Source of the DNA: Fontibacillus puldeungensis
Lineage (GTDB): Bacteria > Bacillota > Bacilli > Paenibacillales > Paenibacillaceae
Length of the DNA: 64,000 nucleotides
Assembly: GCF_042678945.1 (NCBI RefSeq)
Contig: NZ_JBHTLM010000006.1
Coordinates: 186,001-250,000, forward strand
Reading direction: 5' to 3'
Each line of letters starts with the position of its first letter. The first letter of the stretch is position 1. A program made the position numbers and the translations under genes. This document shows positions 17,148 to 24,084 of this stretch, in pieces. A model generated the notes under the pieces. The model was not told the origin of the DNA. It made no database searches and worked only from the letters and a program-made list of their open reading frames with translations.

Positions 17148-17450
17148 GATAAAGTCTGTAAAATAAAGGTGTAAACTCTGGACGAAAGAGTAACTCCGAG
17201 CCTTCATCAAGGAGAACAAGCTGGACGTACAAAACAATCAGGCGATGCAACAGCAAGAGCAAGAAGTCGATCACCAGCGAATACGGCGAGCAGGAGATTG
17301 CCGTTCCGAGAGACCGGTTAAGCAAATTCGATCCGATCGTGGTGAAGAATTCAGTCCAGCATGACCGGCATCGAGGATGCAAGGCGTGTACGCGGTTGTA
17401 TTCCTCGACGCCATTCACTTCAAAGTGAAACAGTATTCACTCTCCAAATT
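17148..17450 (+). pseudogene. decayed IS256-family transposase with left terminal sequence
   Basis: The reading SEYGEQEIAVPRDR (about 17276-17317) matches the region before the first catalytic Asp in IS256-type transposases, and VYAVVFLDAIHFKVK (17386-17430) matches the first DDE Asp motif, but in a different frame. The intervening stretch of about 50 codons is missing, and the remainder of the enzyme after this motif is absent. GATAAAGTCTGTAAAATAAA at 17148 resembles the terminal inverted repeat of IS256-like elements. It is a non-functional relic. The 480 bp from 16974 to 17457 hold nothing else that I can support. Confidence 0.8.
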
Positions 17451-17457
17451 TAATGTT

Positions 17458-18438
17458 TCACAACAATAATTCCATGGCTGTGCGTTCTTTATCCGCTATC
17501 TCAAGTAAAAGTTTCGACGCTCGCGATAGCTCTTGGTAGTCACCTGTTCTGCCCGCACGGTCGATCGACGCAGAAACACTGACCCACATCGGAGCTATTT
17601 CCGAAAACAAACAGTGGGCTTGTTCGATTTTCCGCTCTTCCAACAGATCGGCGCATTCTCTCAAAAAATCCCGATACAAATTTCGAAACAAAGCACCGCC
17701 GGTGCCCGCCCGCTCCATCAGCAACGCGGTCAGACATAAATCATGTTCGATATTGTTGCTGCGGGAAGGCCACTTCAAGATTTCATCGCTCATTTTTACA
17801 ATGCCTTTATTGCCAATATTGCGAATGGGTGGGTTCAGATAGTCATACGCATTCTTGGTCAAGGATTCGCGTATAGCAGGAACGAGCGGAGGCAATTCGT
17901 CGATTGGTTCGAGCATAAAGGAACGATTTCGGGAACTCATGGGCCCCTTTGCGTTTCTGGCCGCGACCAAACTTGTCAAGCTCGTTTTCACCTGTCCGCC
18001 CTGTTGTCTAGTGTCCGCCATGTAGGCGTGTTCATCACTGAAGCCGTATAGGACCGCATAGTGACCAGCAAAGTGCACTTTGTTCACAAAATAATCTAAG
18101 TAATAGGAGTCTAATTTCAGCCCAACCGGAATTCCGCGTTCGATGCAACTCCGTACGTTCTGCCAAGCTTTGTCGACGGATGACGTTTCTTGAATTTTGA
18201 CGGTCAAATCAAGCCGGTTGGCGAGGTTGGCAATCAATGCGTCCGGTTTTATCCTTCCTCCGATAAACGGAAATTCCATTCCCTTCGAGTCCCAATATAT
18301 GAATCCAAGCCCTTGCCCGAGTCCGAACAGCATCCGTTCAGATAGTTGGACCCCAGCATGTTGCAGTAAATTGCCGATGGCGGTCGTCTCGCAATGTTCG
18401 CCTTGATAAGGAACAAAACCTTCAATGATTTTTGTCAT
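17458..18438 (-). CDS. BtrH N-terminal / DUF4872 domain protein
   Basis: A 326-residue protein; the ATG at 18438 is preferred because GGAGAG precedes it, and it overlaps the end of the PadR gene by 17 bp. The N-terminal half has the papain-like arrangement of BtrH: Cys16 in GEHCETTAIGNLL, His126 in FAGHYAVLYGF and Asp142 in AYMADTR. BtrH transfers an amino-acylated side chain from a carrier protein to an aminoglycoside in butirosin biosynthesis; relatives occur in many peptide and polyketide clusters and alone. The C-terminal part (about 215-326) is helical and fits DUF4872. No carrier protein or other biosynthetic gene is adjacent. Acyltransferase, amidase or peptidase activity is possible. 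Confidence 0.82.
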   Translation of the reverse strand: MTKIIEGFVPYQGEHCETTAIGNLLQHAGVQLSERMLFGLGQGLGFIYWDSKGMEFPFIGGRIKPDALIANLANRLDLTVKIQETSSVDKAWQNVRSCIERGIPVGLKLDSYYLDYFVNKVHFAGHYAVLYGFSDEHAYMADTRQQGGQVKTSLTSLVAARNAKGPMSSRNRSFMLEPIDELPPLVPAIRESLTKNAYDYLNPPIRNIGNKGIVKMSDEILKWPSRSNNIEHDLCLTALLMERAGTGGALFRNLYRDFLRECADLLEERKIEQAHCLFSEIAPMWVSVSASIDRAGRTGDYQELSRASKLLLEIADKERTAMELLL

Positions 18439-18994
18439 ATAACCCTCTCTCCTCAAACAATTCATTTATTAGACGAACAACGAACGCCTGCTCGTTCTCG
18501 ATTAAGCTTATCGGATGCAAGAACAACGCCCTTACGTTCAGCGGCATGCTGACACCGCCTTGTGATTCGTACTTTTGGTTAATTTTCATCGAAATTTGTG
18601 CAAGGAAATCCAAACGTTTCCGTAAAGCAATGATAGCCTCGTCTTTCCCGATATGAGGCAAAGCAGCCAAACCGAGATCGAATCGGTTGTCGCGTTCCCT
18701 TGTTGAAGATAGACTGTCAAGGATTTCATTTTTCAACTTGGCCATACCAGCTTCGGTGAGGGAAAACCGGGTCGGCATTGGTCCCTTGCCGGATTTCCCG
18801 TCGGATTCCTCGGGTACGATCCATCCTTTATCGTTCAATTTCTTCAGTCCTACATAGATCGAAGTCGTACCGATATTAGCCCATTCTCTATAGCCTCGCT
18901 GATCGACTAGCTTCTTGATATCGTACCCGGAAGCTTGACGACATTCTGCGAACATTTGCAGGAGCATGAATTCGACATTCGAAATTGTGTGCAT
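18422..18994 (-). CDS. PadR-family transcriptional regulator (Vir-type C-terminal domain)
   Basis: A 190-residue regulator; the start at 18994 has AAGGGGGG upstream, while an extension to 19039 would cover the putative operator. The winged helix is seen in NVEFMLLQMFAECRQASGYD, TTSIYVGLKKLNDKGWI and RFSLTEAGMAKLKNEI; the C-terminal part is helical for dimerisation. It overlaps the BtrH-like gene by 17 bp, so the two form an operon and the regulator probably responds to the substrate or product of its partner. A palindrome at 19033-19048 lies in its promoter region. Confidence 0.88.
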   Translation of the reverse strand: MHTISNVEFMLLQMFAECRQASGYDIKKLVDQRGYREWANIGTTSIYVGLKKLNDKGWIVPEESDGKSGKGPMPTRFSLTEAGMAKLKNEILDSLSSTRERDNRFDLGLAALPHIGKDEAIIALRKRLDFLAQISMKINQKYESQGGVSMPLNVRALFLHPISLIENEQAFVVRLINELFEERGLYDKNH

Positions 18995-19032
18995 GGGGGC
19001 CCCCCTTATATTTGGTATTTCATATGTGTAAT

Positions 19033-19048
19033 ATAACACTAGTGTAAT
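19033..19048. promoter_or_regulatory. palindromic operator candidate for the PadR gene
   Basis: ATAACACTAGTGTAAT is a near-perfect palindrome with core ACACTAGTGT, 39 bp upstream of the PadR start. Its place fits autoregulation. Confidence 0.5.
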
Positions 19049-19157
19049 AAAAGATCAATAACCGAGACTACCAGATAAATAATACAGGCTCGTATGGCGC
19101 TATAGATTCGATCTGCTTTGTATTTATGGTGACTGGTGGAGTGAAACCGACTATGGC

Positions 19158-19213
19158 GGGAGAGCGCATCGCTGGCAGCGATGAGGTTAGGGGTTCGATC
19201 CCCCTTGGCTCCA
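19158..19213 (+). pseudogene. truncated tRNA-Ala copy (right repeat of the island)
   Basis: It carries the anticodon arm, variable loop, T arm and 3' acceptor strand of tRNA-Ala, with one change (GGTTA for GGTCA). The 5' acceptor strand and most of the D arm are missing and no CCA follows, so it cannot fold as a tRNA. Confidence 0.88.
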
Positions 19214-19223
19214 TAACATGAAA

Positions 19224-19260
19224 AACCGTAGTAGCCTTTGGCTGCTGCGGTTCTTTTTTT
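19224..19260 (+). terminator. terminator behind the tRNA-Ala remnant
   Basis: A 13-bp stem AACCGTAGTAGCC/GGCTGCTGCGGTT with a TTT loop is followed by CTTTTTTT. It may be the original terminator of the tRNA gene before insertion. Confidence 0.88.
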
Positions 19261-19450
19261 GATGAGTTGACCCGTATGTGCCTCATACCTCGACAACTAC
19301 AAAGCTGCTCCATGAAATCTGTATCCTTCGTTATTTTGGTCATAAATAAAGCCAGTATCCACTTCGCAACCTCTGGTTGACAGATTGTCAGCCTCACATG
19401 CTAGTCATCTTTGGTGCATTATAATATGATGAGCTTGAGGTGAAGACTTT

Positions 19451-20272
19451 ATGGGATTTGCAGACAAATTGCAAAAGTATCGAAAACAAAACGGTATGTC
19501 TCAGGAAAATTTGGCAGAGGTTATTGGCGTATCCAGGCAAGCGGTGTCCAAATGGGAATATAGCCTATCTTACCCCGATTTAGATAAGCTCGTGAAGATA
19601 AGTGAACTGTTTCACGTTAGTCTTGATCAATTGGTCAAGGATACTCCTGTCTTTGATCCGCCTGCTTTTAATGAGACTCAGGACCAGAACCAGAACGAGG
19701 GCCATGGCTTGTCAGCCCCTCCGCACGATCGATTTGGTTACTATCATTATGAGTACAAAAGTAAAACGACTTGCTTTGGTGTTCCGTTAGTTCACATCCA
19801 CTTTGGTAGAAGACCTTGCGTCGCTAAAGGAATCATTGCCGTCGGAAATATAGCCATCGGTGCATTATCCTGCGGCATTGTAGCCTTAGGAGGGTTGTGC
19901 ATTGGCGCGATTGGAGTTGGTCTAATCAGCTTGGCTGGCCTTGCACTCGGTTTACTTCTGGCAATAGGGGGTCTTGCGGCCGGAGCGGTCGCTGTCGGTG
20001 GATTTGCTCTCGGCGTGGTTGCCATCGGCGGTTTGTCCATGGGTATGTTTGCACTTGGAGGCTCTGCAATAGCTTCCAAAATTGCAATTGGAGGTTATGC
20101 CAGTGGGCATATCGCTATCGGAGACACTGTGAAAGGAGCATATACGCTAATGGTTGATAACCACGATTTCAGTAGTATTCCAGCCGAGAAGGTAAGGCAG
20201 ATCATTAACCAAGAATATCCGAACTTGTGGAAGCATCTGGTGGATCAGATTGTCGCTATATTCGGTTCATGA
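19451..20272 (+). CDS. XRE regulator fused to a five-residue Gly-repeat domain
   Basis: A 273-residue protein. Residues 1-65 are an XRE helix-turn-helix (MSQENLAEVIGVSRQAVSKW). Residues 66-125 form a polar linker. Residues 128-225 are about 18 units of the pattern x-hydrophobic-Ala-hydrophobic-Gly, for example NIAIG ALSCG IVALG, with two one-residue slips. Such a strict five-residue period points either to a pentapeptide-like beta solenoid or to a Gly-rich membrane bundle. The last 45 residues are polar. GAGGTG precedes the start. It converges with fetB and the two stop codons overlap. Known relatives are annotated only as HTH proteins. Confidence 0.85.
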   Translation: MGFADKLQKYRKQNGMSQENLAEVIGVSRQAVSKWEYSLSYPDLDKLVKISELFHVSLDQLVKDTPVFDPPAFNETQDQNQNEGHGLSAPPHDRFGYYHYEYKSKTTCFGVPLVHIHFGRRPCVAKGIIAVGNIAIGALSCGIVALGGLCIGAIGVGLISLAGLALGLLLAIGGLAAGAVAVGGFALGVVAIGGLSMGMFALGGSAIASKIAIGGYASGHIAIGDTVKGAYTLMVDNHDFSSIPAEKVRQIINQEYPNLWKHLVDQIVAIFGS

Positions 20273-21046
20273 CATGATCTCCATTTGATTTCTGTCATTA
20301 TACAAAGTCCGGTAGCCCAAATACAGCGAACCAAATACAGAGAGGCATACCACCGTGCAAATCGCAATCATAATGGAAATTTGATACAAAATAGCGGTTG
20401 TCGGCAGCGTTCCCGATAAGATTTGCCCCGTCATCATACCCGGCAATGAAACGATCCCCATCCCTAGCATCGAGTTCATGGTTGGGAGTAGGGCGGTTTC
20501 CAAGGCCTGATTTACAAAAGGCAGCAGAATTCTTTTAGGAGTAACCCCGATGTTGAGCAGTGTTTCCATCCGGTATCGTTGACTTTCAAGGCTTTCTCGA
20601 AAAGTCTTAACTCCAAGAGAAACACCAGTCATCGCATTTCCCATGATCATGCCGCTTAACGGAATAACGTATTGCGGGTTGAAGATGCTCTCTCCGACGA
20701 CGATCATAACGAAAAATGCGATAATTGAAAGGCCCGAAAACGTCAATGAAATGCCAATAGCCAGCTTGAATTTTTTGTTAATCGTTTTGTTCTTAGAGAG
20801 CACACGATGGATGGCAAAAGCCGTCATGACCACCAAATACAACACAATAAAAATGGGATGCGGATTTTTAAATATGTACGTTAATATAAAACCAGCTAAA
20901 GTCAGCTGAATGGTCATTCGTAAACTGGCAACGATCAGCAGCTTCGTCTGGCTTACATTACATTTTTTCATAATGCCGAGCACGATAAGGAGCAGTAAGT
21001 ATACGAGGCCAAACTGCAGCAGGTTCAATTCCGCTATGCCTTGCAT
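20267..21046 (-). CDS. fetB: ABC transporter permease, FetB/YbbM family
   Basis: A 259-residue membrane protein with about seven helices, member of UPF0014. Typical are SLRMTIQLTLAGFILTYIF near the N-terminus and VIPLSGMIMGNAMTGVSLG, followed by GMMTGQILSGTLPTTAILYQ. In E. coli FetAB exports iron and helps against oxidative stress. The gene overlaps fetA by 13 bp, so the two are translated as a pair. The substrate here is inferred from the family only. Confidence 0.88.
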   Translation of the reverse strand: MQGIAELNLLQFGLVYLLLLIVLGIMKKCNVSQTKLLIVASLRMTIQLTLAGFILTYIFKNPHPIFIVLYLVVMTAFAIHRVLSKNKTINKKFKLAIGISLTFSGLSIIAFFVMIVVGESIFNPQYVIPLSGMIMGNAMTGVSLGVKTFRESLESQRYRMETLLNIGVTPKRILLPFVNQALETALLPTMNSMLGMGIVSLPGMMTGQILSGTLPTTAILYQISIMIAICTVVCLSVFGSLYLGYRTLYNDRNQMEIMS

Positions 21047-21675
21047 GGGAGCCCCCCCTTTTCCAAAACGATGATGTGATCGGCAAATTGCTTAGTCAAT
21101 GCTGCGTCATGGCTTACTACGACCAGGGTAATGCCTTCCTCCTTACAAAACCGTTTAATATGATGAATCAGGTGATGTGCCGTTTTCTCATCTAACGCAG
21201 AGGTTGGTTCATCGAGCATGAGTACCTTCGGTCCTAAAGACAGGCAAATCGCTAGGTACACCCGCTGACGCTCGCCGCCGGACATCGTGTCGCAGACCGC
21301 ATCCAGAGGAAAATCCAAGCTGCAAAGCGACAGGTAATGCTTCATGCGCTCCGCAGAAATCGGATCCAGCTCCCGATACTTATAGTACTCGAGAAAGTTA
21401 TCCTCGATCGTACCCGGAAATAGAAAAGTAACCTGCCCAACAAGCAATACCTCTTGTCGCAGCTTTACCGTATCCAGTGTATTCAAAGGCTTGTCCCTGT
21501 AAAACAATTTGCCGTGATCAGGTGATGCAGTCCCGTTGAACAGTTTCAGCAAAGTACTTTTACCGCAGCCGCTGGCCCCCTGAATAAAAGTGGCTAAGCC
21601 TGCTTCTATTTCGATCTCGGGATATTGAATTCCCGCTTTGAACGTCACGTGACTAGCTCGTAGTATATCCATCAT
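21034..21675 (-). CDS. fetA: ABC transporter ATPase, FetA/YbbL family
   Basis: A 213-residue ABC ATPase. Walker A is GASGCGKSTLLKLFNG (about 34-49), the signature is MSGGERQRVYLAICLSLG, and Walker B is VLMLDEPTSALD. It is the partner of the adjacent permease. The pair is divergent from a small PadR gene with a palindrome in the shared promoter region, so PadR control is likely. Confidence 0.9.
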   Translation of the reverse strand: MMDILRASHVTFKAGIQYPEIEIEAGLATFIQGASGCGKSTLLKLFNGTASPDHGKLFYRDKPLNTLDTVKLRQEVLLVGQVTFLFPGTIEDNFLEYYKYRELDPISAERMKHYLSLCSLDFPLDAVCDTMSGGERQRVYLAICLSLGPKVLMLDEPTSALDEKTAHHLIHHIKRFCKEEGITLVVVSHDAALTKQFADHIIVLEKGGLPCKA

Positions 21676-21737
21676 CCATTAACCTTTCTGCTTGCATTTG
21701 GAAATGCAGTAAGCTATGCTATCATTATCGTGAGTCA

Positions 21738-21754
21738 ATATCGGTTTTCGATAT
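21738..21754. promoter_or_regulatory. palindromic operator candidate between fetAB and padR
   Basis: ATATCG, five bases and CGATAT form a perfect inverted repeat in the 106-bp divergent region. ATATCG/CGATAT-type sites are bound by several small PadR regulators, so the neighbouring PadR protein is the likely ligand. Confidence 0.55.
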
Positions 21755-21781
21755 GAAAATCGTAGCATGCGGGGTGACATT

Positions 21782-22084
21782 GTGCAAGAGACGATTCTTA
21801 GAAAACTATTTTTGGGCTTTATGCAGATACACATATTACACCACGCAAAAAAAGAACCGTTCTTCGGTTCTTGGATGATCCAGGAGCTGCAGCACCATGG
21901 TTATGATATGAGCGCCGGGACGTTGTATCCGATTCTTCATAATCTCAACAAAGCCGGGCTTCTTGCCGTAGAGAGTAAGATTGTTGAAGGGAAAGTTAGA
22001 AAGTACTATTCTATTACTCCGCTCGGTGAGGACGTCCTTGCCGAGGCCAAGAAAAAAATACACGAATTGACGAAGGAATTGTGA
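21782..22084 (+). CDS. small PadR-family transcriptional regulator
   Basis: A protein of about 100 residues, a single winged helix of the PadR s1 subgroup: ILRKLFLGFMQIHILHHAKK, SWMIQELQHHGYDMSAGTLY, PILHNLNKAGLL and YYSITPLGEDVL. The GTG at 21782 is preferred over the ATG at 21767, because GGGGTGA lies five bases upstream of it and the product then starts like other PadR proteins. It is divergent from fetAB and probably represses itself and fetAB. Confidence 0.85.
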   Translation: MQETILRKLFLGFMQIHILHHAKKEPFFGSWMIQELQHHGYDMSAGTLYPILHNLNKAGLLAVESKIVEGKVRKYYSITPLGEDVLAEAKKKIHELTKEL

Positions 22085-22088
22085 ACAT

Positions 22089-22115
22089 AAAACAGGCCCT
22101 GCATCGCAGAGCCTG
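22089..22115 (-). terminator. terminator of the yjcZ-like gene
   Basis: CAGGC-C-CTGC and GCAG-A-GCCTG pair around ATC; on the minus strand TTTTATG follows. It may also serve the convergent padR gene. Confidence 0.75.
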
Positions 22116-22134
22116 ACGTTTACAATTTATAGCC

Positions 22135-22251
22135 TTATACGAATGCTTTGGATACAATAACCAGAAGTATAAACAGGACCAAAATCACGCCTGTGGATGT
22201 AAAAAGGCCACCACCGTAGCCGCCGATATTTCCATTTTCACAACCAGACAT
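22135..22251 (-). CDS. yjcZ: YjcZ-family sporulation miniprotein
   Basis: A 38-residue peptide with an N-terminal Gly-rich stretch, NIGGYGGGLF, followed by one hydrophobic helix, VILVLFILLVIVSKAFV, ending at the stop. This is the pattern of YjcZ/YtfJ-like small spore proteins that are abundant in Bacillales. AGGAGGGG lies ten bases before the ATG. Expression during sporulation is inferred from the family. Confidence 0.82.
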   Translation of the reverse strand: MSGCENGNIGGYGGGLFTSTGVILVLFILLVIVSKAFV

Positions 22252-22288
22252 TAATGTTTCCCCTCCTTTTTAAATATAGAACATCATA

Positions 22289-22366
22289 TTAATCGTTGAC
22301 AAACGTCGCCACGGCATATGCACAGATAACAAAAATAACCCAGAGTCCCGAGTCGTCACTTAGCAC
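22289..22366 (-). CDS. 25-residue membrane miniprotein, GTG start
   Basis: A short frame with GTG start at 22366 behind a strong AGGAGG four bases upstream. It encodes a polar head (LSDDSG) and one hydrophobic helix, LWVIFVICAYAVATFV, ending ND. It lies just upstream of the YjcZ-like gene on the same strand and has similar architecture, so a small spore or membrane protein is likely. The assignment rests on the ribosome binding site and hydrophobicity only. Confidence 0.55.
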   Translation of the reverse strand: MLSDDSGLWVIFVICAYAVATFVND

Positions 22367-22410
22367 TTTATCCTCCTGTTTAGGCCGTATATGCCGAAGT
22401 AACCGTAAAC

Positions 22411-22443
22411 AAAAAAGACGCAAGGCCTACACCCTCACGTCTT
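22411..22443 (-). terminator. terminator of the DedA gene
   Basis: AAGACGTGAGG, loop GTGTAGG and CCTTGCGTCTT pair over 11 bp with two G-U pairs and are followed by TTTT on the minus strand. Confidence 0.82.
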
Positions 22444-22494
22444 CCGTATTAGCATCAGTAGTTAAAGGAACACCCTTTTACCTTCCGGCTCCTG

Positions 22495-23112
22495 CTACAG
22501 TTTTGCCACTTTGAGTCGCCACTTGCGCCACTTCACATAAACAAACACCGACAATACCGCTCCCAGAGCGATGAAAAAATACTTTAAATACTTTTCGATA
22601 ATATGAAATGCGTACTGCCACTGCTCCCCAAACACAAATCCGACTCCTATAAAAGCCATAACCCATAATGCTGCACCCGAATAAGCGTACAAAGCGAAGG
22701 TTCGGTAAGGTACCCGAATTATCCCCACGAAATAACCGAAAAACTGTCTGACTCCTGGCACAAAAAAGCTGATTAAAAGCATCTTGTTGCCATATTTTTT
22801 GTAGAAGCGTCTCGTTTTGTCTAAGTGCTCAGGCTTGAGGAAGATCCACTTACCAAACCTCTCTATTAGAGGTGCTCCTGCAAAATGACCGATTAAATAA
22901 GTAATCGTCACGCCTATAATGGATCCGGCGAGGCCGGCTAGCAGTGCTGGAAGAAACTCAAGCACCTCTTTAAACGCTAAATATCCAGTGTATGTCAGCG
23001 TAGTTTGTCCCGGAGGAAGTGGTAATGCAATAAAATCGACGGGGAGCCCAAGCAAAAGCACAAAATACCCGTATTGCTCAAACATCCGTTCAATCCAATT
23101 TAATACGCCCAT
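22495..23112 (-). CDS. DedA-family (VTT domain) membrane protein
   Basis: A 205-residue DedA/VTT protein. The re-entrant-loop motifs are visible: PLPPGQTTLTYTGYLAF, then GSIIGVTITYLIGHFAG, and the Arg-containing FFVPGVRQFFGYFVGI. Members flip undecaprenyl phosphate or phosphatidylethanolamine across the membrane, or keep membrane energetics, and some give resistance to cationic peptides. Which of these applies is not evident. It is monocistronic. Confidence 0.9.
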   Translation of the reverse strand: MGVLNWIERMFEQYGYFVLLLGLPVDFIALPLPPGQTTLTYTGYLAFKEVLEFLPALLAGLAGSIIGVTITYLIGHFAGAPLIERFGKWIFLKPEHLDKTRRFYKKYGNKMLLISFFVPGVRQFFGYFVGIIRVPYRTFALYAYSGAALWVMAFIGVGFVFGEQWQYAFHIIEKYLKYFFIALGAVLSVFVYVKWRKWRLKVAKL

Positions 23113-23262
23113 AACCTTTCTCCTTTAAATAGTTCAACGTACCACCATAATTTGCCTTATTATCTTATGTTATCAGTATATACGTTCAATTTCCAATCAG
23201 CCATAGTCTAAGGTCAAGTTTCTTCCCGGACCCTGGTCCAGTCTCTCATAAAAGGCAGTATC

Positions 23263-23292
23263 AAAAAAGAGCCAGTCTGCGGCCGGCTCTTC
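23263..23292 (-). terminator. terminator of pstSCAB
   Basis: AAGAGCC and GGCTCTT pair around a GC-rich loop and are followed by TTTTTTG on the minus strand, 23 bp after the pstB stop. Confidence 0.85.
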
Positions 23293-23314
23293 AAAAATGA
23301 CACTTGCTTTAAGA

Positions 23315-24073
23315 TTAACCAAATCTACCTGAAATATAGTCATCTGTTCGTTTTTCAGACGGATTCGTGAACATTTTGCTCGTATCGTCAAACTCGACCA
23401 GTTCACCCATGAGAAAAAAGGCTGTCCTATCGGATACACGAGCTGCCTGCTGCATGTTGTGGGTTACAATTATGATGCAGAACTCCTGCTTTAGATCAGC
23501 GATCAGTTCTTCAACCTTAGACGTAGAAATTGGGTCAAGTGCTGAAGCTGGTTCATCCATCAGAATAATGCTTGGATTAACAGCAATCGATCTCGCAATA
23601 CATAGCCGTTGCTGCTGACCTCCAGATAAGGCTAATGCCGACGTATTCAAACGATTCTTGGTCTCTTCCCAAAGAGCGGCTTTCTTTAGAGACTCCTCAA
23701 CAATTTGATCAAGCTTTTTCTTATCACGAATACCATGGTAACGAGGTCCGAAAGCGATATTCTCATATATAGACTTATGAAATGGATTCGGACGCTGCCA
23801 CACCATCCCGATCTTTTGCCGCAGAAGTACGACATCGGTTTTGGGGTTATTGATGTTATCTTCTCCGATCCATATTTCCCCGGTAATACGTGCCCCGCTG
23901 ATCAGGTCATTCATACGGTTCAAGCTGCGCAAGAACGTTGATTTTCCGCATCCGGATGGCCCGATCAAGGCAGTCACCGAGCGCGATGCGAAGTCTAGGG
24001 ATATATTTTTAACGGCTTGCTTCTCGCCGTAATATACGCTTAAATCTTTCGTGTATAATTCGATATTTTGCAC
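23315..24073 (-). CDS. pstB: phosphate ABC transporter ATPase (first copy)
   Basis: A 252-residue PstB with Walker A GPSGCGKSTFLRSLNRMND, signature LSGGQQQRLCIARSIA, Walker B ILMDEPASALDPIS and the PstB-specific end DYISGRFG. It powers phosphate uptake through PstC and PstA at the cytoplasmic face of the membrane. It lies 11 bp after pstA as the last gene of pstSCAB. A second pstB is found at 33684 with phoU; the two differ in many positions, so they are not a recent duplication. Confidence 0.95.
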   Translation of the reverse strand: MQNIELYTKDLSVYYGEKQAVKNISLDFASRSVTALIGPSGCGKSTFLRSLNRMNDLISGARITGEIWIGEDNINNPKTDVVLLRQKIGMVWQRPNPFHKSIYENIAFGPRYHGIRDKKKLDQIVEESLKKAALWEETKNRLNTSALALSGGQQQRLCIARSIAVNPSIILMDEPASALDPISTSKVEELIADLKQEFCIIIVTHNMQQAARVSDRTAFFLMGELVEFDDTSKMFTNPSEKRTDDYISGRFG

Positions 24074-24084
24074 TTCCAGGCCCC

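Larger units (their letters stand above)
16879..19213. mobile_element. remnant of a tRNA-Ala-integrated island flanked by 56-bp direct repeats
   Basis: The segment GGGAGAGC...CTCCA of tRNA-Ala (16879-16934) recurs at 19158-19213 with 55 of 56 bases identical, in direct orientation and 2279 bp apart. The interval contains a decayed IS256-type transposase, a BtrH-like gene and a PadR gene. A 3'-tRNA duplication flanking foreign-looking genes is the usual footprint of site-specific integration. No integrase is present, so this would be a deletion derivative or scar. Tandem tRNA duplication with decay is the alternative. Confidence 0.65.

Noticed and set aside
19158..19213. A second functional tRNA-Ala
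   Set aside because: The 5' acceptor strand and D arm are missing and no promoter lies upstream.
19039..19397. Open frames antisense to the tRNA remnant, with GIEPLTSSLPAMRSPA
   Set aside because: This string is the well-known false translation of a tRNA 3' region on the opposite strand; there is no ribosome binding site or family.
23197..23439. 80-codon frame over the end of pstB1
   Set aside because: It overlaps pstB and its terminator in another frame and has no family.
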